This document shows positions 5,912 to 6,383 of a stretch of DNA of 6,383 bases, piece after piece (the stretch's first letter is position 1; every line of letters starts with the position of its first letter). The notes below the pieces were generated by a model. It was not told where the DNA came from. It searched no databases and was given only the letters and a program-made list of their open reading frames with translations. The translations under genes were made by a program, and so were the position numbers. Origin of the DNA: Microcaldota archaeon (GTDB lineage: Archaea; Micrarchaeota; Micrarchaeia; Micrarchaeales; Micrarchaeaceae); the NCBI GenBank assembly GCA_021828345.1, contig JAJZJI010000069.1, forward strand, positions 1 to 6,383. The letters are read 5' to 3'.

Positions 5912-6383
5912 ATGAAAAGTGTAGTGTTAATTACTGGGGGCGGAACAGGTATAGGGTCTGCGCTTGCTAAATTACTTTCTTCAAAATATCAAGTAAAGGT
6001 TTTAATAGTGGGACGGACATTAATAACATTAAAACAAACCGCTGGTTATAATAATAATATTGAATACATAAATGCAGATATTACAAATAAGAAAGAAATA
6101 AATAAAATATTTAATCGTATATTAAACAAAAAATATAAAATAAAATATTTAGTTAATAATGCCGCAATTCAAAATCTCTCATTATTAGAAAACGTAACAA
6201 ATAATATGTTTGAAAATTCATTTAATACTAATGTAAAAGCCCCATTGGTGTTAGTTGCAAGAATGCTTAAAAAAAATATTTTCTTGTACAATAAAGGCTA
6301 CGATATAAAATTAGACGCATTTGAGGACATAGATTTTACTAGAAAATTATTGCAAAATAATTTTAAAATTGGATGGTCAGATA
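5912..6383 (+). CDS. short-chain dehydrogenase/reductase, partial at right edge
   Basis: The 157 visible residues begin as a classical SDR: the NAD(P)-binding TGGGTGIG motif (8-15), VGR (33-35) after the second strand, an acidic residue in NADIT (54-58), NNAA (82-85), and the helix with Asn107 in NTNVKAPLVLVARML. SDR enzymes interconvert alcohols and carbonyls with NAD(P)H in the cytosol. The Arg35 after the second strand would suit NADPH, tentatively. From about residue 121 the sequence no longer looks like an SDR: the expected strand ending in Ser-Ser and the YxxxK motif are not seen by residue 157, where the window ends. The frame stays open there and is extremely AT-rich. It starts 7 bases after the preceding stop with no clear ribosome binding site, so it is probably translated by coupling in the same operon. 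Confidence 0.75.
   Translation, partial: MKSVVLITGGGTGIGSALAKLLSSKYQVKVLIVGRTLITLKQTAGYNNNIEYINADITNKKEINKIFNRILNKKYKIKYLVNNAAIQNLSLLENVTNNMFENSFNTNVKAPLVLVARMLKKNIFLYNKGYDIKLDAFEDIDFTRKLLQNNFKIGWSD

Noticed and set aside
6269..6276. Frameshift at the run of eight A bases in the SDR gene
   Set aside because: Neither alternative frame restores SDR sequence; both meet a stop within about a dozen codons.

Overview
The window looks like part of an AT-rich genome, most likely an anaerobic Gram-positive bacterium of the Clostridia type. This rests on strong AAAGGAGG-type ribosome binding sites, low GC, and oxygen-sensitive radical-SAM and aminomutase-like chemistry. The taxonomic call is inference; no marker gene is present.

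Layout: bases 1-660 hold no gene I can support. They are AT-rich and full of small repeats: inverted copies of a TTGTGAA/TTCACAA motif, three tandem 10-bp units and several hairpins. Bases 661-1518 look like the remains of a minus-strand gene of unknown family, interrupted by four in-frame stops. The real genes then run left to right on the plus strand: a 584-residue B12-binding radical SAM enzyme (1559-3313); a 421-bp non-coding gap with dyads and a possible -10 box; and a tightly packed trio made of a lysine-2,3-aminomutase-like radical SAM/PLP enzyme (3738-4886), a luciferase-like flavin/F420 oxidoreductase (4870-5904) and a short-chain dehydrogenase that runs off the right edge (5912-6383).

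How they may work together: the last three genes overlap or are 7 bp apart, so they very likely form one operon. The chemistry these families perform (amino-group migration or another PLP/radical reaction, hydride transfer by a flavin or F420, and a carbonyl/alcohol redox step, perhaps with a cobalamin-dependent methylation or rearrangement by the upstream enzyme) looks like a small-molecule biosynthetic pathway built on an amino acid. The aminomutase-like protein keeps the iron-sulfur, SAM and probable PLP-lysine signatures. It has lost both aspartates that bind the side-chain amine in lysine 2,3-aminomutase, so its substrate is probably not lysine. Base composition falls stepwise from left to right, down to very AT-rich in the last gene, which suggests that the trio has a different origin from the upstream gene. 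The product of the pathway cannot be told from this window.
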